Assembly (NCBI RefSeq): GCF_013374995.1
Contig: NZ_CP056030.1
Location: 2,450,501-2,514,500, forward strand
Direction: 5' to 3'
DNA: 64,000 nt
Source: Pseudomonas eucalypticola
Lineage (GTDB): Bacteria; Pseudomonadota; Gammaproteobacteria; Pseudomonadales; Pseudomonadaceae
Positions 18,911 through 27,719 of this stretch are shown here, one piece after another. The position numbers and the translations under genes are program-made. Each line of letters starts with the position of its first letter. Position 1 is the stretch's first letter. Below the pieces are notes generated by a model. That model did no database searches. It was not told the DNA's origin and saw only the letters and a program-made list of their open reading frames with translations.

Positions 18911-19929
18911 GAGGCAGCCTTGCTGGAAGAAATGGAAATCGATGTTTCAGGATGAGGTTCGCTGTCGGTGCCAACGGGGTCGTTGCTGCGCAGCACTTTC
19001 TCGATGAAGAAGCGCGGGCGGGCACGCACATCGCTGTACATGCGGCCCAGGTACTCACCCAGCAGGCCCATGCCAATGAACTGGCCGCCGGTGAACACGA
19101 ACAGCACGGCGAACAGCACGAAAGTGCCGTGGCCGGACCATGCGGCGCCATAGATCAAGCGCAGCACGATCAGCGCCAGGGCGAACAGCACGCCAAGTGT
19201 GGCCATGCCCATGCCGACCACGCTCAGCAGGCGCAACGGCGTGGTGGTCATGCAGGTGACCAGGTCGAACATCAGGCTGATCAGGCGCATGGGGCTGTAC
19301 TTCGAATCGCCGTACTCGCGCTCGGCATGCTGCACCAGCACTTCGGTGGTGTGGCGGGCGAAGCTGTTGGCCAGGATCGGAATGAAGGTGCTGCGCTCGC
19401 GGCAGGCCAGCATGGCGTCGACCACGCTGCGGCGGTAGGCGCGCAGCATGCAGCCGTAGTCGCTCATGGCCACGCCGGTGGAGCGCTGCACGGCCAGGTT
19501 GATCAGTTTCGAGGGCCAGCGGCGCAAGGCCGAGTCCTGGCGGTTGTTGCGCACGGTGCCGACCACGTCGTAGCCCAGCGCGGCCTGTTCCACCAGGCGC
19601 GGAATCTCTTCCGGGGGGTTCTGCAGGTCGGCGTCCAGGGTAATCACCAGGTCGCCGATGCATTGCTCGAAGCCTGCCATGATCGCGGCGTGCTGGCCGT
19701 AGTTGCGGTTCAGGATCACCGCCACCACGGGGCTGCCCGGGCGCTCGGCGGCGTCCTGCAGGATATCGGCCGAGGTATCGCGGCTACCGTCGTCGACCAG
19801 CACGATTTCGTATTTCTGGCTGAGCTGCGCGCAGGCCGCTTCGGTGCGGCGCAGCAGTTCCGGCAGGCTCTGTTCTTCGTTGTACACCGGTATTACGATG
19901 GACACGGTGTTGATCGGGTAAGGTCTCAC
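18907..19929 (-). CDS. arnC: Undecaprenyl-phosphate 4-deoxy-4-formamido-L-arabinose transferase
   Basis: A 340-residue GT2 polyprenyl-glycosyltransferase. The fold is marked by [23 protein letters not shown] and the metal-binding [13 protein letters not shown]. Two C-terminal transmembrane helices follow (~235-300), then a Ser-rich cytosolic tail. It moves the formylated sugar from UDP to undecaprenyl phosphate. It overlaps arnB and arnA by 4 bases each. The serine-rich tail ([11 protein letters not shown]) is a little unusual but at the very end. Confidence 0.94.
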   Translation of the reverse strand: MRPYPINTVSIVIPVYNEEQSLPELLRRTEAACAQLSQKYEIVLVDDGSRDTSADILQDAAERPGSPVVAVILNRNYGQHAAIMAGFEQCIGDLVITLDADLQNPPEEIPRLVEQAALGYDVVGTVRNNRQDSALRRWPSKLINLAVQRSTGVAMSDYGCMLRAYRRSVVDAMLACRERSTFIPILANSFARHTTEVLVQHAEREYGDSKYSPMRLISLMFDLVTCMTTTPLRLLSVVGMGMATLGVLFALALIVLRLIYGAAWSGHGTFVLFAVLFVFTGGQFIGMGLLGEYLGRMYSDVRARPRFFIEKVLRSNDPVGTDSEPHPETSISISSSKAAS

Positions 19930-21074
19930 GGGCGGTGTTCCAGAGTCTTTTCAATGGCGCAGGCAACACGCTCGACATCGTCGAGGGTCATGTCGGGGAA
20001 CAGTGGGATGGAGCACAGGCGTGCCGAGTTCCATTCGGTGTGGGGCAACTGCACGTCCGGGAACCGCTGGCGGTACCAGGTGTGCAGGTGCGTGGCGATG
20101 AAATGGATGCCGGTGCCAACGCCCTGATCCTGCAAGCCTTTCATGAAGGTTTCGCGGGCGATGCCACAGCGCTCGGGGTCGATGCGCAGGATGAACAGGT
20201 GCCAGGCGTGTTGCTGCGGCCAGGCAGGCTGGGTCAACGGCAACACCGGCAGGTGCTTGAGGCGTTCGAGGTAAGCCTGGGCCAGTTGCTCGCGCTTGGC
20301 GTTGATGGCTTCCACGCGCTCCAGTTGCACCAGGGCGATGGCGGCATTGATGTCGGCCAGGTTGTACTTGAAGCCGGGCTCCTGAACCATGGCCTGAGGC
20401 TTGCGGCCGTGGGTCATGCGGTCGTAGGCGTCCACGCCCAGGCCGTGGAACTTGAGCATGCGCACGCGGTTGGCGAACGCTTCGTCATCGCTGACGAACA
20501 TGCCGCCTTCGGCGCAGGTCATGTTCTTGATGGCGTGGAACGAAAAAATCGCGGTGCCCTGGGCGCCGACTTCATGGCCCCGGTAGCGGGTGCCCACGGC
20601 ATGGGCGGCATCTTCGATCACGCGAATGCCGTGGCGGTCGGCCAGCGCATACAGCGGGTCGAGGTCAAAGGCGGCGCCGGCGTAGTGCACCGGAATGATG
20701 GCCTTGGTGCGCGGGGTGATGGCGGCTTCGATGGCGGCGACGTCGGCCATCAGGGTGTCGCGGTCCACGTCGACGAACACTGGCGTGGCCCCCAGCAGAC
20801 AGATCATGTTGGCGGTGGACACCCAGGTTTGCGAAGGTGTGATCACTTCGTCACCGGGGCCGATGCCCAGCGCCAGCAGCGCGATGTGCATGGCGCCGGT
20901 GGCGGAGGACAGCGCCACGGCATGGGCGCAGCCGGTGCGACGGGCGAATGCCTGTTCGAGCTCCTGAGCCTTGGGGCCGGTGGTAATCCAACCGCTGCGC
21001 AATACCTGCTCTACTGCGGCGATCTCCTGGTCACCCATGCTGGGACGGGAAAAGGGGAGAAAACTCTGATTCAT
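19926..21074 (-). CDS. arnB: UDP-4-amino-4-deoxy-L-arabinose--oxoglutarate aminotransferase
   Basis: A 382-residue PLP enzyme of the DegT/DnrJ family. The N-terminus [18 protein letters not shown] is typical, [10 protein letters not shown] contains the Asp that binds the pyridine nitrogen, and the Schiff-base lysine is Lys183 in [14 protein letters not shown]. It transaminates UDP-4-keto-pentose to UDP-L-Ara4N with glutamate. It is the first gene of the leftward arnBCADTEF-ugd operon, in which every junction from arnB to arnF touches or overlaps. A candidate promoter is at 21148-21176. Confidence 0.95.
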   Translation of the reverse strand: MNQSFLPFSRPSMGDQEIAAVEQVLRSGWITTGPKAQELEQAFARRTGCAHAVALSSATGAMHIALLALGIGPGDEVITPSQTWVSTANMICLLGATPVFVDVDRDTLMADVAAIEAAITPRTKAIIPVHYAGAAFDLDPLYALADRHGIRVIEDAAHAVGTRYRGHEVGAQGTAIFSFHAIKNMTCAEGGMFVSDDEAFANRVRMLKFHGLGVDAYDRMTHGRKPQAMVQEPGFKYNLADINAAIALVQLERVEAINAKREQLAQAYLERLKHLPVLPLTQPAWPQQHAWHLFILRIDPERCGIARETFMKGLQDQGVGTGIHFIATHLHTWYRQRFPDVQLPHTEWNSARLCSIPLFPDMTLDDVERVACAIEKTLEHRP

Positions 21075-21123
21075 GACATCCTCGGAATCTGACAGGCTTA
21101 TGCGCTTCGTGCGTCATAGGTGC

Positions 21124-21140
21124 CCTACGATAGTCGTAGG
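21124..21140. promoter_or_regulatory. Perfect 7-bp palindrome just downstream of the arn promoter
   Basis: CCTACGA at 21124-21130 and TCGTAGG at 21134-21140 are perfect inverted repeats around TAG. On the minus strand the site begins about at the predicted transcription start of arnB. It could be an operator or a 5'-UTR hairpin; there is no following U-tract, so it is not a standard terminator. Confidence 0.35.
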
Positions 21141-21147
21141 ACCATCC

Positions 21148-21200
21148 GTTATAGAGAGAGATTATTACCGCCGCAAGCTGAACGAACGCTTGCTGAACGA
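21148..21200 (-). promoter_or_regulatory. Candidate arnB promoter with upstream direct repeats
   Basis: Read on the minus strand, TTGCGG (21171-21176) and TATAAC (21148-21153) are separated by exactly 17 bases, giving a good -10 and a weak -35, as expected for an activated promoter. Immediately upstream, TCGTTCAGC occurs twice (21192-21200 and 21177-21185), 15 bp start to start, and could be the activator site. The whole 21075-21526 gap between arnB and the divergent kinase gene holds these sites and the palindrome at 21124; I see no gene in it. Confidence 0.4.
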
Positions 21201-21526
21201 CTTATTGATCGGGCGCATGCCAAGGTGGTGCGAAAGGCCATCCAGCGCGCATTGAAAGTGAGTTCTACGCATTCGTATGTAGGAAACTTCTGATCAATAA
21301 CACGGGAAATTTCCTCTGCTTGCTTTGGCCCTCTTGGGCTGGGGCAAATGTGCCCGCGCGAGCGTCAAAAAAGAGTGAGCCACTGATGAAAATGCTGTCT
21401 CGTTGCCATCGTTACACTGCTTGAACAGGTCTTTGACACCTGTGGGTGTAAAAGGGGCTGTTAGAATAGGCTTCTTCACTGGCCCGCCCTCCTGGACTGT
21501 TGCATGACGTTGAGCCGCATGACCTC

Positions 21527-22828
21527 ATGAATTCGATTCTCGCCCGCTGGAAAGCCAAGCGCTCGCGCCAGAGCCTGGCTCAACGAATCATAGTCGTCTT
21601 TGCCGTGATGACCACACTGGTAGCCGGGGTGTTCGCCGTCGGCATCGTCGCGACCGTGCACGTGGTGGAGAAAAAACTCACCACGACCGGCCTGGGCGGC
21701 AACCTGCATCGGCTGTTGTTGATGGAGAACCGTGACGACTGGAGTCACCGCCCGGAAAAGGACGAGCTGTTTTTCGCCGACGAAGGGGACGGCGACCTGG
21801 CCATGCCGCCGGATCTGGCGCCGCTGGAGCCGGGGTTCCATGAAGTGCGGCGCCTGGAGCGCAGTTGGTACGCCATGGTGCGGGTCGTCAACGGCCGCAA
21901 GTATGTGCTGCTGCGTGACCAGCAGGGTTTCGAAGAGCGCGAACGGTTGCTGTTCGGCGTCGTGATCACCGGTTTTGTGCTCAGCCTGCTGGGTTCCATC
22001 CTGTTGGGCTGGCTGCTGTCGCGCAAGGTCATGGCGCCGGTGATCCGCCTGGCCCGCCAGGTGCGCCACCGCGATCAATTGATGGACCTGGCGCCGCCGC
22101 TGGCCCCGGATTACGCCGCCGACGAAGTGGGCACCCTGGCCAAGTCATTCGATGACACCTTGGGGCGGCTGCGCTCAGCACTGGTGCGCGAGAAGTTGTT
22201 TACCGGCGATGTCAGCCATGAATTGCGCACGCCCCTGATGGTGCTCGCCAGTTCCAGCGAATTGTTGCTGGAGAACCCGGCACTGGATGCCCGGGCTCGC
22301 GACCAGGTGTCGCGCATTGCGCGCGCCAGCAGCGCCATGCGCCAACTGGTGGACACCTTCCTGTTGCTGGCCCGTGCTGAAAATGCCGAAGGCGGGCAGG
22401 GGCAGAGCGCAGGCATGCTGCAGGTAGCCCAGGAACTGGTCGACACCTGGCGCACGCCCATCGAACACAAGGGGCTGGTGCTGATCTACCAGGCCGACGC
22501 TGCCGGCACGGGGGTTTACAACCAGACGTTCCTCGGCGCGGTGATGGGCAACCTGCTGCGCAATGCCTGGCACTACACGGACGAAGGGTTCATCCGCCTG
22601 ACCCTGTTGCCCGATGGCTTTACCGTGGAGGACAGCGGTATCGGCATTCCCGAGGAAAAGCGCCTGGAGATGTTCCAGCCGTTCGTGCGCGGTGACGAGC
22701 AGCGGGGCGAGGGGCTGGGGTTGGGCCTGTCATTGGTGCAGCGCATTTGCGTGAACGAAGGCTGGACAGTGACCCTGACCAGCCGTGAACCTCACGGCTG
22801 TTGCTTCGCCGTGCACCTGGGCGGTTAA
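21527..22828 (+). CDS. Sensor histidine kinase
   Basis: A 433-residue inner-membrane kinase. TM1 is at ~21-45 and TM2 at ~142-164, enclosing a ~97-residue periplasmic sensor rich in acidic residues (EKDELFFADEGDGDL), which could bind cations or cationic peptides. A HAMP segment (~165-215), the H-box with His231 (GDVSHELRTPLMVL), the N-box (GNLLRNAWHYTDEG) and the ATP-lid glycine boxes (VEDSGIGIP, GEGLGLGLSLV) follow. The ATG at 21527 is preferred over an upstream in-frame TTG at 21500. It is divergent from arnB with no adjacent regulator gene; the likely partner is the response regulator at 11533. Its stop overlaps the convergent phosphatase stop. Confidence 0.9.
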   Translation: MNSILARWKAKRSRQSLAQRIIVVFAVMTTLVAGVFAVGIVATVHVVEKKLTTTGLGGNLHRLLLMENRDDWSHRPEKDELFFADEGDGDLAMPPDLAPLEPGFHEVRRLERSWYAMVRVVNGRKYVLLRDQQGFEERERLLFGVVITGFVLSLLGSILLGWLLSRKVMAPVIRLARQVRHRDQLMDLAPPLAPDYAADEVGTLAKSFDDTLGRLRSALVREKLFTGDVSHELRTPLMVLASSSELLLENPALDARARDQVSRIARASSAMRQLVDTFLLLARAENAEGGQGQSAGMLQVAQELVDTWRTPIEHKGLVLIYQADAAGTGVYNQTFLGAVMGNLLRNAWHYTDEGFIRLTLLPDGFTVEDSGIGIPEEKRLEMFQPFVRGDEQRGEGLGLGLSLVQRICVNEGWTVTLTSREPHGCCFAVHLGG

Positions 22829-23496
22829 CCCTTCATGCGGTGAAGCAGGCGTGGCCATTGCGAGGCGTTCAAGTACCCCAGCACCCGCGGCGTACCGCTG
22901 GCCGGGTCCACCGACACGAACAGCGCGCTGGCGTAGCCGGGGCCATCGCCGCCGCTCAGGCCAGCCTGGTCTTCCAGGGCGTCGATGCATTCGCTGTGCG
23001 TCACCAGGACCAGGTTGCGGCCGGGCTGCTTATGGGCTACCACGTCCTGAAGCATGCTCTTGCGGCAGTTGGCCAGCCAGTCCTGGGAGGTAGCGGCTTC
23101 GCCGAACATGAACATCGCGGTCTGCCGGGTGCGGGTCACGGGGCTGGTCAGTACCTGAGCCTGGGCCATGCCCATCGCTTGCAGGCCATCGCCCACTTTG
23201 CTCGCCACCTGGCTGCCCGCCAGGGTTATGCCATCGGGATCGCCCAGGCAGGCGTTGTCGGAGCGGTCGCAGCGCTCGCCGTGGCGCACCAGCACCACGA
23301 TCTTGCCGGCCTTCCAGCCCTCCATCAGCCCGGCATGGCGCAGCACCTTGGCCTCACTGATATTGGCCGGGCCCTCGGGGCGCAGTGCCAAGGTGGTGGC
23401 CGATGCCAGGCTGGCGAATACCAGTAGGCCCAGGGCGACGACACGGCGACGAAGGGCCAGGCGTGGTTGGGGCAGGGCGACAGAGGTTACCGGCAT
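22825..23496 (-). CDS. PmrG/Ais-like histidine phosphatase (copy 2)
   Basis: A 223-residue paralogue of the protein at 10622-11287. An N-terminal hydrophobic segment (VVALGLLVFASLASATTLAL) looks like a signal peptide or anchor. The catalytic RHGE is in VLVRHGERCDRSDNACLGD, SPVTRTRQT follows, and the late His is in LVLVTHSEC. Both copies share the RCDRSD and DGIT blocks. The start at 23496 is chosen because it gives a compact basic N-region before the signal; the frame is open upstream to 23592, but that stretch is not family-like. It converges with the kinase gene, the stop codons overlapping. It probably modifies LPS core phosphates. Confidence 0.72.
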   Translation of the reverse strand: MPVTSVALPQPRLALRRRVVALGLLVFASLASATTLALRPEGPANISEAKVLRHAGLMEGWKAGKIVVLVRHGERCDRSDNACLGDPDGITLAGSQVASKVGDGLQAMGMAQAQVLTSPVTRTRQTAMFMFGEAATSQDWLANCRKSMLQDVVAHKQPGRNLVLVTHSECIDALEDQAGLSGGDGPGYASALFVSVDPASGTPRVLGYLNASQWPRLLHRMKG

Positions 23497-23712
23497 CTTG
23501 AGTCCAGGGACGGGGAGAATGGTGCGGACTGTAGAGGGGGGAGGGTTAAAGGCTGGTGAACGGAATGTGAAAATTTTAATGCCTGGGGGCATGTCGCGGA
23601 AAAACCCCCTATGCGCCGGAAAGGCCTGACAGGAAATCAGCTGAATCGATTACCCCGATCCTCCCCGAAACGACCCTGTCCAAAACACCCCCGCGCTCCT
23701 GTCGCCTCCCCA

Positions 23713-23741
23713 TTGCAACCCTAAATAACAGGGTATATATA
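23713..23741 (+). promoter_or_regulatory. Sigma-70-type promoter for the DUF1652 gene
   Basis: TTGCAA (23713-23718) and TATATA (23736-23741) are separated by 17 bases, a strong housekeeping-type promoter, with the gene starting ~50 bases after the expected transcription start. The spacer holds an inverted repeat, ACCCT (23718-23722) and AGGGT (23730-23734), that a repressor could use. Confidence 0.5.
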
Positions 23742-23751
23742 GAGATTTGAC

Positions 23752-23765
23752 GCGCCATTTGGCGC
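23752..23765. promoter_or_regulatory. Small perfect hairpin in the DUF1652 5' UTR
   Basis: GCGCCA (23752-23757), TT, TGGCGC (23760-23765) form a perfect 6-bp stem in the predicted leader, about 30 bases before the start codon and outside the ribosome site. It could stabilise the message or be a protein site; no function is shown. Confidence 0.3.
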
Positions 23766-23795
23766 ACCCAAACTGCCTGAACGAGGACGCCAAAC

Positions 23796-24062
23796 ATGAT
23801 GACACTGGGACTCTGTTCGCTTGAACTTCGCAACATCATCGAGTGCGCGTTCCTGCCGGCTCATTGCACTTGCACCCTGGCGCCGGACCAGTCGCTGACG
23901 GTGCAGGTGACCGACCCTGTGACCGGCCAGGTGGAATTGATGGTGACCGGTATTTCGACCGATCGTCTCAACAGCAGCCGCGCCATCTCCGTGCTGATCA
24001 GTGAGTTGCGCCAAGACCTTGAGCATAACCGCACGACCTTCCCTCACGCCCTGGCTGGCTGA
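23796..24062 (+). CDS. DUF1652 family protein
   Basis: An 88-residue protein matching the Pseudomonas DUF1652 family: LELRNIIECAFLPAHCTCTLAPDQSLTV, then VTGISTDRLNSSRAISVLISELR. It is small, cytosolic and lacks a signal. The family function is unknown to me. It is monocistronic, with its own promoter (23713-23741) and a strong hairpin after the stop. GAGG lies ~10 bases before the first of two adjacent ATGs (23796, 23799). Confidence 0.85.
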   Translation: MMTLGLCSLELRNIIECAFLPAHCTCTLAPDQSLTVQVTDPVTGQVELMVTGISTDRLNSSRAISVLISELRQDLEHNRTTFPHALAG

Positions 24063-24067
24063 GGACA

Positions 24068-24096
24068 GCGCCGGCGCCGCTGCGCGGCGCCGGCGC
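24068..24096 (+). terminator. GC-rich hairpin after DUF1652
   Basis: Perfect 13-bp arms at 24068-24080 and 24084-24096 (GCGCCGGCGCCGC and its complement) flank a TGC loop, 6 bases after the stop. No T-tract follows, so it may act as a transcript-stabilising stem or a Rho-assisted terminator rather than a classical intrinsic one. Confidence 0.5.
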
Positions 24097-24201
24097 CCGT
24101 CATGGCGCTGAAGATAGGGCACTTCGCCATTATCTAAAATTTGTTTCATGTCGTTTCATGGAACTTGTCTCGGAACTGTCATGTACCGGTCCCGTAATGG
24201 C

Positions 24202-24218
24202 GTCAGTTTTTTACTGAC
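24202..24218. promoter_or_regulatory. Hairpin in the porin leader
   Basis: GTCAGT (24202-24207), TTTTT, ACTGAC (24213-24218) form a perfect 6-bp stem 17 bases before the porin start. It could influence ribosome access or be an operator. The same gap holds two TTTCATG copies about 12 bases apart. Confidence 0.3.
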
Positions 24219-24235
24219 CTGTAACGAGACCCGTG

Positions 24236-25558
24236 ATGATCAAGAAGATAGTCCGTCCCCTGCTGGGTGCCATGCTGGGTAGCGCCGCCCTGGCGGCGCA
24301 CGCTGATTTCATCGATGACAGCCATGCCGACCTGACGCTGCTCAACCGCTACTTGAACCAGCAGGGCAGTGACGTGGTTGGCAGCAACAAGAAAGCCAAC
24401 AGCGTGCGCGACTGGGGCCAAGGCTTCGAGCTCAACTTCAAGTCCGGCTTCACCGAAGGCACCGTGGGCTTCGGCCTGGACGTGCAAGCCTTCTACGGCG
24501 TCAAGCTGGACTCGCAGGAACAACAGGGCAGCATGTTCCCACTGGACGATGGCAAGAGTGCCAACCAGTTCGGCGTGCTGAGCCCGACGTTCAAGATACG
24601 TTTCCTCAAGGATGAACTGCGCGTCGGTACCCTGACCCAGAGCAACCCGATGCTGGCCAACACCGATGGCCGCCTGTACCAACAGACCAATACCGGTGCG
24701 CAACTGGTGTCCAAGGACCTGAACAACTACGTGTTTACCCTGGGTAACATCACCCAGACCAAGATTCGCAACGAAACCGGCGACCAGGACATGATCACCG
24801 GTGGCGGCGCCAAGGGCAGCAACCGCTTCAGTTACGGCGGCGCTGACTACATCGGCATCAAGAACACCACCCTCAGCGGTTGGTACTCCAACCTCGCCGA
24901 CTACTACCAGCAGTTCTACCTGGGCCTCAAGCACACCGACGCACTGCCGGTGGGTAGCCTGGCCACCGATCTGCGTGCCTACCGCAGCCTGGGCACGGGC
25001 GGCAACGGTGACGGCGACAGTGATTACGCCGCCGCGGGCTACTACGGCGGTACCACCACCAAGGGCCGCATCAACCAGTCGACCTTCAGCCTGATGGAAA
25101 GCTACAGCCTGATGGGCCACACCGTCGGCCTGGGCGCGCAGAAAAACACCGGCAACAGCGACTTCCCGTACCTGGATTCGGGCCTCAACAGTGGCGACGC
25201 GCGTCAAGGGCCTGGCAGTGGCGCCGATACCCCGGCGCTTACCAACCTGCAACTGAACAAATTCCAGCACGCCGGCGAGCGCACCTTCCTGGCGCTGTAC
25301 AGGTATGACTTCGGCCAGTTGGGCCTCAAGGGCCTGGGCTTCTCGGCACTGTATGCCCACGGTGACCAGATCAAGGTGGCCAGCGGTGGCGATAGCGAAT
25401 GGGAACGCGACCTGGCCCTGAGCTACGTAGTACCCGAGGGTACCCTCAAGGGCCTGGGCGTGACCTGGAAAAATGCCCAGGCTAACCCGGAGATGACCGG
25501 CCAGACCCATCAGGACGAGAACCGCTTGTACGTCAGCTACGTGATGCCGCTGTGGTAA
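24236..25558 (+). CDS. OprD-family outer-membrane porin
   Basis: A 440-residue porin. A signal peptide ([23 protein letters not shown]) precedes the OprD N-terminus [19 protein letters not shown]. Internal OprD features include [34 protein letters not shown], alternating beta strands, and the C-terminal block [24 protein letters not shown]. The last residue is Trp (SYVMPLW), acceptable for BAM recognition. OprD porins take up basic amino acids, peptides or aromatic acids; which subgroup (OccD or OccK) is not decided here. The ATG at 24236 is preferred to a GTG one codon upstream. Confidence 0.92.
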   Translation: MIKKIVRPLLGAMLGSAALAAHADFIDDSHADLTLLNRYLNQQGSDVVGSNKKANSVRDWGQGFELNFKSGFTEGTVGFGLDVQAFYGVKLDSQEQQGSMFPLDDGKSANQFGVLSPTFKIRFLKDELRVGTLTQSNPMLANTDGRLYQQTNTGAQLVSKDLNNYVFTLGNITQTKIRNETGDQDMITGGGAKGSNRFSYGGADYIGIKNTTLSGWYSNLADYYQQFYLGLKHTDALPVGSLATDLRAYRSLGTGGNGDGDSDYAAAGYYGGTTTKGRINQSTFSLMESYSLMGHTVGLGAQKNTGNSDFPYLDSGLNSGDARQGPGSGADTPALTNLQLNKFQHAGERTFLALYRYDFGQLGLKGLGFSALYAHGDQIKVASGGDSEWERDLALSYVVPEGTLKGLGVTWKNAQANPEMTGQTHQDENRLYVSYVMPLW

Positions 25559-25694
25559 CCGGTTGGCAAGGGTTCCACCGTTGAGGGGATGCTTGAGAGC
25601 GGGCACGCCGCTCCCGGCAAACATCGACATTTTATGTTCACGGGATTCGTGGTTAACTTCGTCTCTTTACCCTAACAACAGAAGGATTCCGTTC

Positions 25695-26195
25695 ATGGCT
25701 CAAGTGACGCTCAAAGGCAACCCGGTTCAGGTCAAGGGTGAGCTGCCAAAAGTCGGTACCAAGGCGCCTGGGTTTTCCCTGGTCAGCGGTGGCCTGGCCG
25801 ATGTGGCCCTGTCCAGCTTTGCGGGCAAGCGCAAAGTCCTGAACATCTTCCCAAGCGTTGACACCCCAACCTGCGCGACTTCCGTGCGCAAGTTCAACGC
25901 TCAAGCCAATGAACTGGCCAATACCGTGGTCCTGTGCATTTCTGCCGACCTGCCTTTCGCCCAGGCCCGCTTCTGCGGTGCCGAAGGCCTGGAAAACGTG
26001 CAGAACCTGTCCACCCTGCGTGGCCGCGAGTTCCTGGAGAACTACGGCGTCGCGCTGGCTGACGGCCCACTGGCTGGCCTGGCCGCCCGCGCCGTGGTGG
26101 TGCTGGACGAAAACGACAACGTGCTGCACACCGAGCTGGTCGGCGAAATCGCCGAAGAGCCCAACTACGATGCGGCCCTGGCTGTCTTGAAATAA
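25695..26195 (+). CDS. tpx: Thiol peroxidase
   Basis: A 166-residue atypical 2-Cys peroxiredoxin. The peroxidatic Cys is in the conserved [15 protein letters not shown] and the resolving Cys in [15 protein letters not shown]. It reduces lipid and other hydroperoxides using thioredoxin. AAGGA at 25682-25686 lies 8 bases before the ATG; an open frame upstream is not part of the protein. It stands alone, followed by a strong terminator. Confidence 0.95.
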   Translation: MAQVTLKGNPVQVKGELPKVGTKAPGFSLVSGGLADVALSSFAGKRKVLNIFPSVDTPTCATSVRKFNAQANELANTVVLCISADLPFAQARFCGAEGLENVQNLSTLRGREFLENYGVALADGPLAGLAARAVVVLDENDNVLHTELVGEIAEEPNYDAALAVLK

Positions 26196-26270
26196 CAGGC
26201 GTGGTGGGCGTTGTCGCCCAGAGTGGGACCCGCTTAAAGAGCAAGGATGCTCACACGTCGTAACAAATGA

Positions 26271-26298
26271 AACGGCCTGGAGTCTTCCAGGCCGTTTG
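26271..26298 (+). terminator. Intrinsic terminator after tpx
   Basis: A perfect 12-bp stem, AAACGGCCTGGA (26271-26282) with TCCAGGCCGTTT (26287-26298), and a GTCT loop. The TTT within the stem and the AAA at its base make it work in either direction. It separates tpx from the mux operon. Confidence 0.8.
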
Positions 26299-26414
26299 CA
26301 TTTCAGACTGCCACTACGTAAATAGCCGGTAAAGCTGCTTTGCACGCGCTGCAACAATGATTATCGTTCTGCGTCCTGAACCTGAACCCCATTCGAACAA
26401 GGGTCAACTTCCCC

Positions 26415-27719
26415 ATGCAACCCGCCGGTACCCGTAAATTTCCCCGTTGGCTGTTTGGCCTGTTGATCCTCGTGCTGTTGATCGCCGCCGGCGTGTATTG
26501 GCGTTCCCATTCCACCAGCGCCCAGCACGAAGCCGGTCCCCCCGAGAAGGGCCGCCCCCACGGCGGCCGTCCGGGTGGCAACCCCATGCGCCCGGGTTTC
26601 GGCCCCAGCAGCGGGCCCACCCCGGTGCGGGTAGCGCCAGTGACCGTGGGCGACTTCCCGGTCTATAACAAGGCCCTGGGCACCGTGACGGCCACCAACA
26701 CCATCAGCGTGCGCAGCCGCGTGGCGGGCGAGTTGGTCAAGGTCGCGTTCCAGGAAGGGCAGATGGTCAAGGCCGGCGACCTGCTGGCGGTCATCGACCC
26801 GCGCCCCTACGAGATCGCGCTGCAGCAGGCCCAAGGCACCCTGGCCCAGGACCAGGCGCAGTTGAAGAACGCACAGATGGACCTGCAGCGCTACAAGGAC
26901 CTGTTCGCCCAGGACAGTATCGCCAAGCAGACACTGGACACCGCCGCCGCCCAGGTCGGCCAGTACCAGGGCACGTTGCTCACCGACCAGGCCAACGTCA
27001 ACAACGCCAAGCTGAACCTGGAGTTCACCCAGATCCGCGCGCCGATCAGCGGCCGTGTGGGCCTGCGCCAACTGGACGTGGGCAACCTGGTGGCTGCCAA
27101 TGACACCACCGCCCTGGCCGTGATTACCCAGGTACAGCCAATCAGCGTGGTCTTCACCCTGCCCGAAACCACCCTGGACCCGGTCCTGGCACGCGTGCGC
27201 AGCGGCGCCACCCTGCCCGTGGAAGCCTGGGACCGTGGCGACCGCAACCAGCAGGCCACTGGCGTGTTGCACAGCATCGACAACCAGATCGACACCACCA
27301 CCGGCACACTGAAATTCAAGGCCTACTTCGATAACAAGGACCTGGCCCTGTTTCCCAACCAGTTCGTCAACGTCCACCTGCTGTCCGACACCCTTCGCCA
27401 GGTGACCCTGGCGCCGTCGGCGGCCGTGCAGTTCGGCACCAACGGCACCTTCGTGTACGCCATGGACGGTGACGACAAGGTGCGCATCCGCACCCTGAAG
27501 ATCGGCGCGTCGGACGGTAACGTGACGGTCATCGAGCAAGGCCTGGCCAAAGGCGACCGCGTGGTGCTCGAAGGCACCGACCGCCTGCGCGACGGCAGCA
27601 GCGTGGAAGTGGTCAACGACCCGGCCCAGGTGCCTGCCACCCCCGGCGAGCACCTGAAGGGCGAAGACGCCGCCGACAAGCAGGCCGGTACCGGCCACCG
27701 GAGCAAGGCAGGCGTATGA
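26415..27719 (+). CDS. muxA: MuxA/MdtA-type RND membrane fusion protein
   Basis: A 434-residue adaptor. A membrane anchor (~11-29) is followed by a Pro/Gly-rich linker, then [35 protein letters not shown], the lipoyl halves ([29 protein letters not shown] and [21 protein letters not shown]), an alpha-hairpin between them and a beta-barrel. This is the pattern of MdtA/MuxA. It links the heteromeric MuxBC pump to OpmB. It overlaps muxB by 4 bases. In P. aeruginosa the orthologous operon contributes to beta-lactam and novobiocin susceptibility; here that is inference. Confidence 0.9.
   Translation: MQPAGTRKFPRWLFGLLILVLLIAAGVYWRSHSTSAQHEAGPPEKGRPHGGRPGGNPMRPGFGPSSGPTPVRVAPVTVGDFPVYNKALGTVTATNTISVRSRVAGELVKVAFQEGQMVKAGDLLAVIDPRPYEIALQQAQGTLAQDQAQLKNAQMDLQRYKDLFAQDSIAKQTLDTAAAQVGQYQGTLLTDQANVNNAKLNLEFTQIRAPISGRVGLRQLDVGNLVAANDTTALAVITQVQPISVVFTLPETTLDPVLARVRSGATLPVEAWDRGDRNQQATGVLHSIDNQIDTTTGTLKFKAYFDNKDLALFPNQFVNVHLLSDTLRQVTLAPSAAVQFGTNGTFVYAMDGDDKVRIRTLKIGASDGNVTVIEQGLAKGDRVVLEGTDRLRDGSSVEVVNDPAQVPATPGEHLKGEDAADKQAGTGHRSKAGV

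Noticed and set aside
17051..18955. 634-codon plus-strand open frame opposite arnA
   Set aside because: It is a shadow of arnA, which has both catalytic domains intact on the other strand.
21294..21479. 61-codon minus-strand ORF in the arnB-kinase gap
   Set aside because: It has no family resemblance, no convincing ribosome site, and lies in an AT-richer regulatory gap.
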